Part shown: positions 1-8,310 of the stretch, in pieces
Layout: each line of letters begins with the position of its first letter
How positions within the stretch are numbered: the first letter of the stretch is position 1
Source: Stenotrophomonas maltophilia
Lineage (GTDB): Bacteria > Pseudomonadota > Gammaproteobacteria > Xanthomonadales > Xanthomonadaceae
Length of the DNA: 47,172 bases
Reading direction: 5' to 3'
NCBI RefSeq assembly: GCF_004684085.1
Contig: NZ_SRHZ01000079.1
Span: 1 to 47,172, forward strand
Made by a program: the position numbers and the translations under genes
Notes under the pieces: generated by a model
The model's database searches: none
Told to the model about the DNA's origin: nothing
The model's input: the letters and a program-made list of their open reading frames with translations, nothing else

Positions 1-11
1 AGGCCGCAGCG

Positions 12-34
12 GTAGCGCCGGGCCATGCCCGGCG
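12..34 (+). repeat. SMAG-type REP (GTAG palindrome)
   Basis: A GTAG head is followed by a GCCGGGC/GCCCGGC stem around a CAT centre. It lies just past the stop of the AcoR-like regulator, in a likely 3' untranslated position. Confidence 0.85.
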
Positions 35-44
35 GACTGCGCGG

Positions 45-1157
45 TCAATCGCGCAGCAACTTGTACAGCGTAGTGCGTGAGATCCCCAACTGGCGTGCGG
101 CGAGGCTGAGATTACCGTCAGCGGCCTGTGCCGCACGGCGTGCGGCTTCACGCTGATGGTCACGCAGCAGCGGCACGCCTGGATCTGTCAGGGCGCTCCG
201 CTGTGTAGACCGATATGCGCCACCCCGTGGCCCCTGCAGAAGCTGCAGGTAGACCGCACTGCCCTCGCCCAGCCGAACCCGATGCGGTGCCCCCGGTTGC
301 AGCAGGCGACGCCGTTGCGCCGCACTGGCCCCGGCAAACAGCGCCTCCAGACCCAGCAACGGCAACGGTCCGCGCCTTGGCAGTCCCAGCAGGCGTCGTG
401 CAACGCGATTGGCTGCACGCAGCTGGCCATCCTCCTGCACCGCCAACAGTCCCTGCAGCGGTGACGCCAGCCAGCGCGGATCATGTTGCACGGCCAGCAG
501 ATGCACGTCGGCGAGGCTATGGAACAAGCGATTTTCGCTGGCAAGCGCAGCCTGCCGGAAATAGCCCTGCAGCAGGGCGGGATCACGCTCTCCAAGACCG
601 GTGATGTCGATCACCCCACAGACCCGACCGTCGAGATCGTGCAATGGCTCGCTCAGACAGAACACCGGCGCGAAACGCTGCAGGTAATGTTCGTTACCGC
701 GTACCAGTGCCGGCACATCGTCGGCCAGGCTGACCGCCGGCGCGGTGGTGCCGATCTCGGTCTCGCCCAACCGTCGCCCGACCTGGATCGGCCGCAGCAA
801 GGGAGCGTCTTCCAGGCCGTGGGCCTGCTGCGCAATCACCATGCCGTCGCGGTTGGCGCAGAACATCGTCCAGCCACGCCCACCGAAGGCCGCCCAGAGC
901 TGTTCCAGCTCCGGCTGCACGCAACGTGCCAGGCGCCGATCGTCGGGATGGGGGAGACGCTGTCCGCCCCCGAGTAACGGCCGATAGTCCGGCTCCTGCC
1001 CCGGTTGCAGGCCCGCCGCGCGCGAACGCAGCCATGACTGCTGCAGCGGCACAGGTAGCAGACCCAATGAGCGCGCATCGCCCTCGGCGAAAGCGGCACG
1101 AGCCGCCACCAGTTGTTGCTGCCCGACAGTCGTGACCATCATGGACGCAGCGTACAC
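45..1157 (-). CDS. AcoR-like GAF/Fis-HTH regulator lacking the AAA+ domain
   Basis: Predicted transcriptional regulator of 370 residues. The N-terminus carries the SWLRSRAAG-type segment typical of AcoR/acetoin-regulator proteins. A GAF-like ligand domain spans roughly residues 80-220, a degenerate PAS-like stretch about 225-300, and the last 45 residues form a Fis-type helix-turn-helix (AARQLGISRTTLYKLLRD). Family members are normally 600-670 residues with a central AAA+ ATPase that contacts sigma-54. Here no Walker A or GAFTGA motif is present, so it cannot act as a classical sigma-54 activator and probably represses or activates by binding alone. It lies downstream of, and in the same direction as, the aldehyde and alcohol dehydrogenase genes, whose substrate it may sense (inference). 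The start could also be ATG at 1142 or 1139. Confidence 0.8.
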   Translation of the reverse strand: MYAASMMVTTVGQQQLVAARAAFAEGDARSLGLLPVPLQQSWLRSRAAGLQPGQEPDYRPLLGGGQRLPHPDDRRLARCVQPELEQLWAAFGGRGWTMFCANRDGMVIAQQAHGLEDAPLLRPIQVGRRLGETEIGTTAPAVSLADDVPALVRGNEHYLQRFAPVFCLSEPLHDLDGRVCGVIDITGLGERDPALLQGYFRQAALASENRLFHSLADVHLLAVQHDPRWLASPLQGLLAVQEDGQLRAANRVARRLLGLPRRGPLPLLGLEALFAGASAAQRRRLLQPGAPHRVRLGEGSAVYLQLLQGPRGGAYRSTQRSALTDPGVPLLRDHQREAARRAAQAADGNLSLAARQLGISRTTLYKLLRD

Positions 1158-1239
1158 CCGCCAGCGGCAACGCCGCGTTACGCCTCGACAACGGAGCGTT
1201 TCCGTTTCAAGACGCGTTCAAACAAGGAATCAGAGCCCA

Positions 1240-1262
1240 TGCCGGCCAGCGGCCGGCACTAC
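1240..1262 (-). repeat. SMAG-type REP
   Basis: Inverse-orientation GTAGTGCCGGCC palindrome in the 117-bp gap between the alcohol dehydrogenase and the regulator gene. Confidence 0.8.
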
Positions 1263-1274
1263 CGACGGTGGACG

Positions 1275-2402
1275 TTACGCTGCGATCCGCAGCACCGGCT
1301 TCAGGGTGATGCCACGGGTGCTGTCTTCGGCCGCTTGGTTGATCTGTTCCAGCGGATAGAACTTCACCAGCTTGTCGAACGGGAAGCGTCCCTGCTGGAA
1401 CAGGGTCACCAGCTGCGGAATGAACACCTGCGGCACGCTGTCACCTTCGACGATGCCGCGGATGCTGCGACCACCCAGCAGCAGGTTGTTCACATCGAAG
1501 CTGGCGGTCGTGCCCAGTTTCGGCGCGCCCACCACGCCCATCATGCCCAGCCCACCCAGCGCCTCGATGCCGGCGGACAGCACTTCCGGACGACCGGTCG
1601 ACTCCAGCGCGAAGTCAGCACCACCTCCCGTGATCGCGCGCACCGCCTCGATCACATCGGTCTCCCGGCTGTTGACCACGTGGGTGGCCCCCAGCTCCAG
1701 AGCAAGCTCCAGGCGCGAAGGCACCACGTCGATGGCGATGATGGTGGTGGCGCCGGCGACCTTGGCCGCCATCACCGCACTCAGGCCCACCGCGCCGGCA
1801 CCATAACTTGCGAAGCTGCTGCCTGACCGCACCTGCAGCGAGTTGAGCACCGCACCGGCACCGGTCTGAATGCCGCACCCCAGCGGGCCCAGCAGTTCCA
1901 GTGGTGCATCGTCTGGCACCTTGATCGCATTGATCTCGCGCGCCAGCGCGTAGGTGGCGAACGAGGATTGTGCGAAGAAATGGTCGTGCAGCGGCTGGCC
2001 CCGTGCATCGGTGATGGCGGTATGTCCGTGGCCGTCATCGCCACCGAAGTTCAGCGCGAAGAAATCCCTGCAGTAGGCACCGTGTCCGCCCCGGCAGGGA
2101 TTGCAGTGACCACAGGCGCCGTAGGTCAGCACCACATGATCTCCCACCTTCAGTTCCTTGACGTTGGGCCCGACCGCTTCAACGATGCCGGCACCTTCGT
2201 GGCCCAGCACCGCCGGCAACGGCACCGGGTAGTACTGATCGCGCACGATCAGGTCGGTATGGCACAGGCCGGTAGCCACCACCTTCACCAGCACCTCGTC
2301 ATCCTGCGCGCCGCGCAGGGTCGCCTGCTCGATGACGAAGGGCTGCTCCTTGCCGCGTACCACCGCGGCGGTGATCTCACGCGTTGCGTTGTTGTCGTTC
2401 AT
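1275..2402 (-). CDS. Zinc-dependent aryl/benzyl-type alcohol dehydrogenase
   Basis: Medium-chain NAD(P)-dependent alcohol dehydrogenase of 375 residues. The catalytic zinc site is visible as Cys47 (GLCHTD), His68-Glu69 (GHEGAG) and a later Cys in GPLGCGIQTG. The structural zinc site has four cysteines at 97, 100, 103 and 111, and the Rossmann motif is GAGAVG. The class III-like sequence fits aryl-alcohol dehydrogenases such as XylB, which interconvert aromatic alcohols and aldehydes. ATG at 2402 is chosen because GGAG precedes it at good spacing; the frame is open further upstream. It starts 17 bp after the aldehyde dehydrogenase stop, so the two form an operon that would oxidise an alcohol to an acid. 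The exact substrate is not readable. Confidence 0.9.
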   Translation of the reverse strand: MNDNNATREITAAVVRGKEQPFVIEQATLRGAQDDEVLVKVVATGLCHTDLIVRDQYYPVPLPAVLGHEGAGIVEAVGPNVKELKVGDHVVLTYGACGHCNPCRGGHGAYCRDFFALNFGGDDGHGHTAITDARGQPLHDHFFAQSSFATYALAREINAIKVPDDAPLELLGPLGCGIQTGAGAVLNSLQVRSGSSFASYGAGAVGLSAVMAAKVAGATTIIAIDVVPSRLELALELGATHVVNSRETDVIEAVRAITGGGADFALESTGRPEVLSAGIEALGGLGMMGVVGAPKLGTTASFDVNNLLLGGRSIRGIVEGDSVPQVFIPQLVTLFQQGRFPFDKLVKFYPLEQINQAAEDSTRGITLKPVLRIAA

Positions 2403-2419
2403 CGTGATGGCTCCTTCGA

Positions 2420-3886
2420 TCAGATCGGGTAAGCGGGCGCTTCGCCCTTGATGGTCAACCACTGCCACTGGGTGAACTCCTCGCCGTTGGCCGGGCCACC
2501 GATGCTGGTGCCGTTGCCGGACGCGCCGACGCCGCCGAAGGGGTTGATCACCTCGTCATTCACAGTCTGGTCGTTGATGTGCAGCAGGCCGGTACGCAGG
2601 CGCTCGCCGATCTTCAGCGCGCGGCCGACGTTGCTGGACACGATCGCCATCGACAGCCCGTACTCGCTGTCGTTGGCCAGGCGTACGGCTTCGTCGTCAT
2701 CGTCGAACGGCACCACCACCGCCACCGGCGCAAATATCTCTTCGTTGAATGCCGGATTGTCGGCCGCGACGTTGCCGAGCACGGTGGGTGCGAAGAACAG
2801 GTCCCGGTGCGTGCCTCCCGCTTCCAGCGTGGCACCGGCCTGCACGGCCTGCTCGACCACGCGTGCGGCATGGTCGCGCTGGCCGGCATTGATCAACGGA
2901 CCGATCGCCACGTCCTCGCGTGCCGGATCGCCCACCGTCAGCGCGTTGGCCTTGGCCACCAGCTTCTGCAGGAACGTGTCGTGGATCTTCCGGTGCACCA
3001 GCACGCGGCCGGTCGCCATGCAGATCTGGCCTTGGTGCAGGTAGACGCCCCACGCGGTATTGGCCACCGCCAGGTCGAGATCGGCGTCATCAAGAATGAT
3101 CAGCGAGTTCTTGCCGCCCAGTTCCAGCGAGACCTTCTTCAGATGCCTGCCTGCGGCTTCGCCAACCTTGCGGCCGGCCGCGGTGGAACCGGTGAACTGG
3201 ATCATCGCTACGTTCGGGTCACTGGTCAGTGCGGCACCGGCAGCACCGTCACCCGGCAGCATATGCAGCACGCCCACGGGCAGGCCGGCCTGCTCGAACA
3301 GGCGCGCGATCACCGCGCCACCACACACTGCCGTGCGCGGGTCGGGCTTGAGCACCACCGCATTGCCAAGTGCGATCGCCGGGGCCACCGCGCGCATCGC
3401 CAGGTAGAGCGGGAAATTGAACGGCGAAATGACCCCGACTACGCCCAGCGGGCGGCGCCGCGCCAGGTTCAGCTTGCCCGGTTCGGAGGGCAGGATCTCA
3501 CCTGTGCTGCGCGACGGCAGCGCAGCGGCTTCGTGCAATGCCTTGATGGTCACCTTGGCTTCAAAACCCGCTTTGAGCCGGGTCGACCCACTTTCGCGGA
3601 CCAGCCAGTCAACCAGGGTGTCGATGTTCTCTTCGGCCAGCCGCGCGGCGGCGCGCAGCACCTGTGAGCGCTGCTCGTACGGAGCGTTGGCCCAGGCCTG
3701 CTGGGTCTGCGCGGCGGCGGCGGCCGAACGCGCGACCTGCGCCGGGTCGGCCAGGCCGATCTCGCCGAGTACCTGGCCGGTGGCCGGCTCAACCACCGGG
3801 TGCCGCTGCGGGGCAGCCTGCCAGTGGCCATCAAAGAAGGCGCCGGCCCAGAGGGCGTCCGGCAGCCACGGGGAAGATGCAGTCAT
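2420..3886 (-). CDS. Benzaldehyde-type aldehyde dehydrogenase
   Basis: NAD(P)-dependent aldehyde dehydrogenase of 488 residues, normal for the superfamily. Visible residues are Asn157 (SPFNF), the FTGST cofactor loop near 231, general base Glu255 (LELGGKN) and nucleophile Cys289 (GQICMATGR). Sequence style and partner suggest the benzaldehyde/vanillin dehydrogenase group, oxidising an aromatic aldehyde to the acid (inference). ATG 3886 is chosen because AGGAGG lies about 6 nt upstream; an extra 21 codons upstream are unsupported. It is the first gene of a two-gene operon with the alcohol dehydrogenase. Confidence 0.9.
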   Translation of the reverse strand: MTASSPWLPDALWAGAFFDGHWQAAPQRHPVVEPATGQVLGEIGLADPAQVARSAAAAAQTQQAWANAPYEQRSQVLRAAARLAEENIDTLVDWLVRESGSTRLKAGFEAKVTIKALHEAAALPSRSTGEILPSEPGKLNLARRRPLGVVGVISPFNFPLYLAMRAVAPAIALGNAVVLKPDPRTAVCGGAVIARLFEQAGLPVGVLHMLPGDGAAGAALTSDPNVAMIQFTGSTAAGRKVGEAAGRHLKKVSLELGGKNSLIILDDADLDLAVANTAWGVYLHQGQICMATGRVLVHRKIHDTFLQKLVAKANALTVGDPAREDVAIGPLINAGQRDHAARVVEQAVQAGATLEAGGTHRDLFFAPTVLGNVAADNPAFNEEIFAPVAVVVPFDDDDEAVRLANDSEYGLSMAIVSSNVGRALKIGERLRTGLLHINDQTVNDEVINPFGGVGASGNGTSIGGPANGEEFTQWQWLTIKGEAPAYPI

Positions 3887-4001
3887 GGGTGTCCTCCTGT
3901 GTCGTGCATCCATTCCACGCCCCGTCTGCCTGGGCTGGCAATCGGCCATTCATCGGTAGCGTGCAACGGTTTGAATCGTCAGGGATTTCCGGCTTCACCA
4001 T

Positions 4002-4025
4002 TGTCCAGTTCCTGCACAGTGGACA
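4002..4025. promoter_or_regulatory. Possible operator: TGTCCA-N12-TGGACA inverted repeat
   Basis: Two perfect 6-bp arms at 4002-4007 and 4020-4025 lie in the divergent gap between the aldehyde dehydrogenase and DUF1415 genes. The size suits a dimeric HTH regulator such as the AcoR-like protein at 45-1157, but this is inference from position only. Confidence 0.3.
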
Positions 4026-4080
4026 GCGCAGCACCGGCACACTGCCTACAATGGCGGCCCCGCCAGCCGACGTGCCCGCC

Positions 4081-4647
4081 ATGACCGATACCACCCTGCC
4101 CACCGATGATCCCATCGCCGCCACCCGCCTCTGGCTGGAGCGCATCGTCATCGGCCTGAACCTGTGCCCGTTCGCCAAGGCGGTGTACGTGAAGGACCAG
4201 GTGCGCATCGTGCTGAGCGACGCCACCACCCCCGAGGCGCTGGTGGAACAATTGGCCGAGGAACTGGTACTGCTGCGCGATACCCCGGCCGAGCAGATCG
4301 ACACCACCTTGATCGTGCACCCCCAGGTGCTGACCGATTTCCTCGATTACAACGACTTCCTCGACAACGCCGACGCGGCAATCGAAGCGTTGGACCTGCA
4401 GGGCATCCTGCAGGTGGCCAGCTTCCACCCGGACTACCAGTTCGATGGCGTGGCCGCTGACGACGCCAGCAACTACACCAATCGCGCGCCCTTCCCCACC
4501 CTGCACCTGCTGCGCGAAGACAGCGTGGCGCGTGCAGTGGATGTCTACCCGGACCCGGACGTGATCGTCGAGCGCAACATCCAGACGCTGGACCGCATCG
4601 GTGTGGAAGGCTGGCACCGCCGCCTGCGCGGCGACGACCTGTCATGA
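4081..4647 (+). CDS. DUF1415 family protein
   Basis: A 188-residue protein with the conserved N-terminal block LWLERIVIGLNLCPFAK and the later VASFHPDYQF segment typical of DUF1415. It has no signal peptide or membrane segment and is probably cytoplasmic. The biochemical function of the family is not established. ATG 4081 is used because conservation begins there; the upstream open frame runs through the divergent promoter region. No strong Shine-Dalgarno is visible. Its stop codon overlaps the start of the next gene by four bases (ATGA), so it is translationally coupled to the dehydrogenase. Confidence 0.85.
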   Translation: MTDTTLPTDDPIAATRLWLERIVIGLNLCPFAKAVYVKDQVRIVLSDATTPEALVEQLAEELVLLRDTPAEQIDTTLIVHPQVLTDFLDYNDFLDNADAAIEALDLQGILQVASFHPDYQFDGVAADDASNYTNRAPFPTLHLLREDSVARAVDVYPDPDVIVERNIQTLDRIGVEGWHRRLRGDDLS

Positions 4648-5447
4648 GCACGGTGCCGCCGATCGCCGCATGGCCGACGGCACCGCTGTCGGGCAAGGTC
4701 GTGCTGGTCACCGGTGGTGCCAACGGCATCGGTCGCGGTATTGCCCAGGCCGTGCTCGGCGCCGGTGGCCGCGTGCTGATCGGCGACCTGGACATGGAGG
4801 CCGGCCAGGCCTGCCTGGACGAATGGCAGCGCGGCGATGACGCCGCGTTCCATCGCCTGGACATCACCGATGAAGCCAGCGTGCGCGACTTCATCAGCAC
4901 GGCCCGGCAGCGTTTCGGGCGCATCGATGGCCTGGTCAACAATGCCGGCATCGCCGGGCCACACGGCACACTGCTGCAGGATATGGACTGGGACGAGTGG
5001 CAGCGTCGTCTGTCGTCGCTGCATGGTGCGTTCCTGTGCAGCAAGCACGCGCTGCCAGCACTGACGGCCAGTGCTGCGGGCGCGATCATCAACATCGCCT
5101 CCACCCGCGCATGGCAATCCGAAGCGCACAGCGAGGCCTATGCGGCGGCCAAGGGTGGGCTGGTGGCCTTTACCCATGCGCTGGCGATCAGCGCCGGCGC
5201 GGCGGTGCGGGTGAACAGCATCAGCCCCGGCTGGATCGGCACCAACCAGTGGCAGGCACCCTCGCGGCGCCACGAGCCCGAGTACTCAGCCATCGACCAT
5301 GCGCAGCACCCGGCCGGTCGTGTCGGCCAGCCCGAAGACATCGGTGCACTGGCGGTATACCTGCTGTCGTCGCTGTCCGGTTTCACCACCGGCCAGGACT
5401 TCATCATCGACGGTGGCATGACCCGGAAGATGATCTACGCCGAATGA
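4644..5447 (+). CDS. SDR family oxidoreductase
   Basis: Classical short-chain dehydrogenase/reductase of 267 residues. The cofactor motif TGGANGIG is at 23-30, NNAG at 99-102, and the catalytic Ser153, Tyr166 and Lys170 are all present (EAYAAAKGG). An Asp near position 48 (IGDLD) after the second strand favours NAD over NADP by family rule. The C-terminus keeps the usual GFTTGQDFIIDGGMT segment. The start overlaps the DUF1415 stop by 4 bp, so the two are co-expressed. The substrate cannot be told from sequence. Confidence 0.92.
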   Translation: MSTVPPIAAWPTAPLSGKVVLVTGGANGIGRGIAQAVLGAGGRVLIGDLDMEAGQACLDEWQRGDDAAFHRLDITDEASVRDFISTARQRFGRIDGLVNNAGIAGPHGTLLQDMDWDEWQRRLSSLHGAFLCSKHALPALTASAAGAIINIASTRAWQSEAHSEAYAAAKGGLVAFTHALAISAGAAVRVNSISPGWIGTNQWQAPSRRHEPEYSAIDHAQHPAGRVGQPEDIGALAVYLLSSLSGFTTGQDFIIDGGMTRKMIYAE

Positions 5448-5460
5448 CCCGTCGTTGGTG

Positions 5461-5594
5461 GTACCGGCCGCTGGCCGGCATGTGCGTGGATGGCGGCGAC
5501 GTGCCAACCAAGGTTGGCACCTACCAAGGCATGTTCCAGTAGATCCACGCCATGCGCGGATGGCGGTAACGTGCCAACCAAGGTTGGCACCCAC
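5461..5594. repeat. Cluster of SMAG-like palindromes
   Basis: The 156-bp convergent gap holds four palindromes: a degenerate GCCGGCCGCTGGCCGGC copy (5461-5480), an inverse GTAGGTGCCAACC copy (5501-5524), a direct GTAGATCCACGCC copy (5539-5561) and another GTGCCAACCAAGGTTGGCAC copy (5571-5590) with a decayed head. No gene is seen here. The stems may act as a bidirectional terminator between the dehydrogenase and oligopeptidase genes. Confidence 0.75.
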
Positions 5595-5603
5595 CACAAC
5601 GGT

Positions 5604-7634
5604 TTACGCCATGCCCGAATGGCGCAGCAGCGCGTCGATCTGCGGCGCGCGGCCACGGAACGCCTTGAAGTTCTCCGCCGCCGGGCGGCTGCCGCCACGC
5701 GACAGGATTTCATCGCGGAAGCGTGCACCGGTTTCAGCCAGTGCCTGCGGAGCCTCTTCAAACGCGGCGTAGGCATCGGCGCTGAGCACTTCAGCCCACT
5801 TGTAGCTGTAGTAACCGGCCGCGTAGCCGCCAGCGAAGATGTGGCTGAACTGGTGCGGGAAGCGATTCCAGACCGGCGGATGATTCACCGCCACCTCCGC
5901 GCGCACGCGATCGAGCAATGCCAGCACGCTGTCCTGCGCAGGTTCGAACTGGCTATGCAGCAGCATGTCGAACAGGCCAAATTCCAGCTGGCGCACGGTG
6001 GCCATGCCGCTGTGGAAGTTGCGCGCCGCCAGCATGCGCTCGTACAGCGCGCGCGGCAGCGGCTCGCCACTGTCCACGTGCGCGGTCATGCCCTGCAGGT
6101 GGTCCCATTCCCAGCAGAAATTCTCCATGAACTGGCTGGGCAGCTCCACCGCATCCCATTCCACGCCGTTGATGCCGGCCACGCCCAGTTCGCCGATGCG
6201 GGTCAGCAACTGATGCAGGCCGTGGCCCATTTCATGGAACAGCGTGGTGACTTCGTTGTGGCTGAAAGTGGCCGGCTTGCCATTGGCACCACGACCGAAG
6301 TTGCACACCAGGTAGACCAGTGGCGTCTGCACACTGCCGTCGGCGTGCACGCGGCGGTTGCGGCAATCATCCATCCACGCGCCACCGCGCTTGCCCTCAC
6401 GCGCATACAGATCGAGGTAGAACTGGCCAACCAGCGCACCTTGCGCGTCAACCAGGCGGAAGAAGCGCACATCCTCGTGCCAGACCGGCGCGCTGTCGTC
6501 CTGCACACGCAGGCCGTACAGCTGTTCGATCACCGAAAACAGGCCGCCCAGCACCTTCGGCTCGGTGAAGTACTGCTTCACATCCTGCTCGGAATAGCTG
6601 TAGCGCGCCTGCTTCAGGCGGTCGGCGGCAAAGGCCAGGTCCCATGCCTGCAGGCTGTCGATGCCGAGCTCATCGCGCGCGAACTGCTCCAGCTCAGCGC
6701 GGTCCTTGGCCGCGAACGGCTTGGCGCGCGTGGCGAGGTCACGCAGGAAACCGAGCACCTCGGCCGGGTCCTGCGCCATCTTGGTTGCTACCGAGTAATC
6801 ACCATACGAACCGAAGCCGAGCAGCGCGGCCAGTTCGGCGCGCAGGGCCAGGATACGGTCGATGTTGCCGCTGTTGTCCAGCGCATCGTCGCCAAATTCG
6901 GACGCACGCTGTGCACTGGCGCGATACAGGATCTCGCGCAGGTCGCGGTCCTCGCCCCAGGTCTGCACCGGCAGGTAGCACGGCATCTGCAGGGTCAGCT
7001 TCCAGCCCGGCGAGCCGTCCTTCTCCGCCGCAGTGCGGGCGGCAGCCTTCACGTCGGCCGGGACACCGGCCAGGCGGTTTTCATCCTCGACGATCAGCGA
7101 CCAGGCGTCGGTGGCGTCGAGCACGTTCTGCGAGAACTTCGCCGACAGCGCCGACAGCTCTTCCTTGATCGCCGCGAAGCGCTGCTGCGCCTCGGGCGCC
7201 AGTTCGGCACCGCCGAGGCGGAAATCGCGCAGAGTGTTGTCCAGCACCTTGCGCTGGGCCTGATCGAAGGTCGCGGCCTCCGGGCTGGCGGCCAGCGCCT
7301 GGTACTGGCGATACAGCGCCAGGTTCTGGCCCAGCGCACTGGCGAAGCGGGTCACCCGCGGCAGGTTGCTGTTGTAGGCCTCACGCAGTTCCGGGGTGTT
7401 GACCACGCCCTGCAGGTGGCCGACCAGGCCCCAGGCGCGCCACAGGCGCTCGGTGGCGTCGTCCAGTGGGGCGACGAAGGTCTCCCAGCGCACCGGCCTT
7501 ACCTGCTCGGCTGCGCTGACGGCGGCTTCGGCCTCGGCCAGCAGCACATCCAGCGCCGGCGCCACGTGCTCGGGGCGGATCGCCTCGAAGCGCGGCAGGC
7601 CGGAAACATCGAGCAGGGGGTTGGCAACGGTCAC
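5604..7634 (-). CDS. prlC: M3 family oligopeptidase A (PrlC-like)
   Basis: Zinc metallopeptidase of 676 residues, close to the roughly 680 usual for oligopeptidase A. The HEMGH zinc motif is at 467-471 within FHEMGHGLHQ. It is predicted to be cytoplasmic, with no signal peptide, and to degrade short peptides including cleaved signal peptides (family knowledge). The start is GTG at 7634, supported by GGAG about 7 nt upstream and by the conserved N-terminus NPLLD. The related dipeptidyl carboxypeptidase Dcp is less likely because of the N-terminal NPLL style, but the two are close relatives. Confidence 0.92.
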   Translation of the reverse strand: MTVANPLLDVSGLPRFEAIRPEHVAPALDVLLAEAEAAVSAAEQVRPVRWETFVAPLDDATERLWRAWGLVGHLQGVVNTPELREAYNSNLPRVTRFASALGQNLALYRQYQALAASPEAATFDQAQRKVLDNTLRDFRLGGAELAPEAQQRFAAIKEELSALSAKFSQNVLDATDAWSLIVEDENRLAGVPADVKAAARTAAEKDGSPGWKLTLQMPCYLPVQTWGEDRDLREILYRASAQRASEFGDDALDNSGNIDRILALRAELAALLGFGSYGDYSVATKMAQDPAEVLGFLRDLATRAKPFAAKDRAELEQFARDELGIDSLQAWDLAFAADRLKQARYSYSEQDVKQYFTEPKVLGGLFSVIEQLYGLRVQDDSAPVWHEDVRFFRLVDAQGALVGQFYLDLYAREGKRGGAWMDDCRNRRVHADGSVQTPLVYLVCNFGRGANGKPATFSHNEVTTLFHEMGHGLHQLLTRIGELGVAGINGVEWDAVELPSQFMENFCWEWDHLQGMTAHVDSGEPLPRALYERMLAARNFHSGMATVRQLEFGLFDMLLHSQFEPAQDSVLALLDRVRAEVAVNHPPVWNRFPHQFSHIFAGGYAAGYYSYKWAEVLSADAYAAFEEAPQALAETGARFRDEILSRGGSRPAAENFKAFRGRAPQIDALLRHSGMA

Positions 7635-7804
7635 GGCAGATCTCCAGGGAACGGGCCCGGCAGGCGGGCAGCTCTCTGGATATGGCGCTGCCGGGCGTGG
7701 CTGACAAGGGGGCGCGGCCCGGCATTCACGTCGGCCTTACGCTTCCCTGCCGAAGCTCTGGCTGCGGGGGAGTCCGCAGCGGTAGGTACCCAACGAGGCC
7801 CCAC

Positions 7805-8209
7805 ATGGAAGGTCTGGCTGCAGTTGCATCCGCCTCATCGGCGCGGTCGCTGGCGTTGTCCGCCAGCCCGGCCGAATTGACCTGGATCGCCGCGTTGTGC
7901 GATGCCGGCGACGACGCCCCGCGCCACCTGCATCAGCTGCAGGCGGTGCTGCAGCAGGGCGGCACGTTCAATGATGCACAGGAGTGGTACCCGTTCGAGG
8001 TGATCGAGCGTGGCGCCAGCCAGCTGCAATTGGGCCACGAGCGCGAGTTCGTGATCTGCGTGCTGCTGTGGCTGCAGGCACTGGCCCAGGGACGCGCCAG
8101 CATCCTGGACCCGAGCCTGCATCTGGATGACCGTGCGATCGACATCGAGGCACTGCCCGATGCGCTGCGCGATGCAGTACTGGATGCGTTTACCGCGGCG
8201 GGGTATTGA
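7805..8209 (+). CDS. Small uncharacterised protein (134 aa)
   Basis: I do not recognise a named family. The product is 134 residues, soluble, acidic and leucine/alanine-rich, with a conserved-looking core (FNDAQEWYPFEVIERGASQL) and no signal peptide. ATG 7805 follows a GAGG sequence at about 8 nt; a longer frame begins at 7682 but lacks a better ribosome site. It is divergent from prlC and convergent with the cysteine-synthase-like gene. Coding-like GC use at third positions and the well-behaved C-terminus make it a likely real gene restricted to Xanthomonadaceae (inference). Confidence 0.65.
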   Translation: MEGLAAVASASSARSLALSASPAELTWIAALCDAGDDAPRHLHQLQAVLQQGGTFNDAQEWYPFEVIERGASQLQLGHEREFVICVLLWLQALAQGRASILDPSLHLDDRAIDIEALPDALRDAVLDAFTAAGY

Positions 8210-8234
8210 TCTGGATGTAGCACACCGCAGCGCT

Positions 8235-8257
8235 CGCCGGGCACGGCCCGGCGCTAC
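8235..8257 (-). repeat. SMAG-type REP (inverse)
   Basis: Inverse GTAGCGCCGGGCC palindrome, paired head-out with the direct copy at 8274-8296. The pair sits between convergent genes and could fold as a larger stem. Confidence 0.85.
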
Positions 8258-8273
8258 CCGCCCGGCATGATCG

Positions 8274-8296
8274 GTAGCGCCGGGCCATGCCCGGCG
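8274..8296 (+). repeat. SMAG-type REP (direct)
   Basis: Direct GTAGCGCCGGGCC palindrome, partner of the inverse copy at 8235-8257. It lies just beyond the stop of the cysteine-synthase-like gene. Confidence 0.85.
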
Positions 8297-8310
8297 GAAA
8301 TGCAGGCCGG

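Noticed and set aside
3925..3945. Sigma-54 promoter for the aldehyde dehydrogenase (GG-N10-GC on the minus strand)
   Set aside because: Only the -24 block resembles the consensus; the -12 block (CAGCC) is poor, and the neighbouring regulator lacks the AAA+ domain needed for sigma-54.
5490..7880. A plus-strand open frame of 796 codons
   Set aside because: Antisense to the M3 oligopeptidase, with no recognisable domain.
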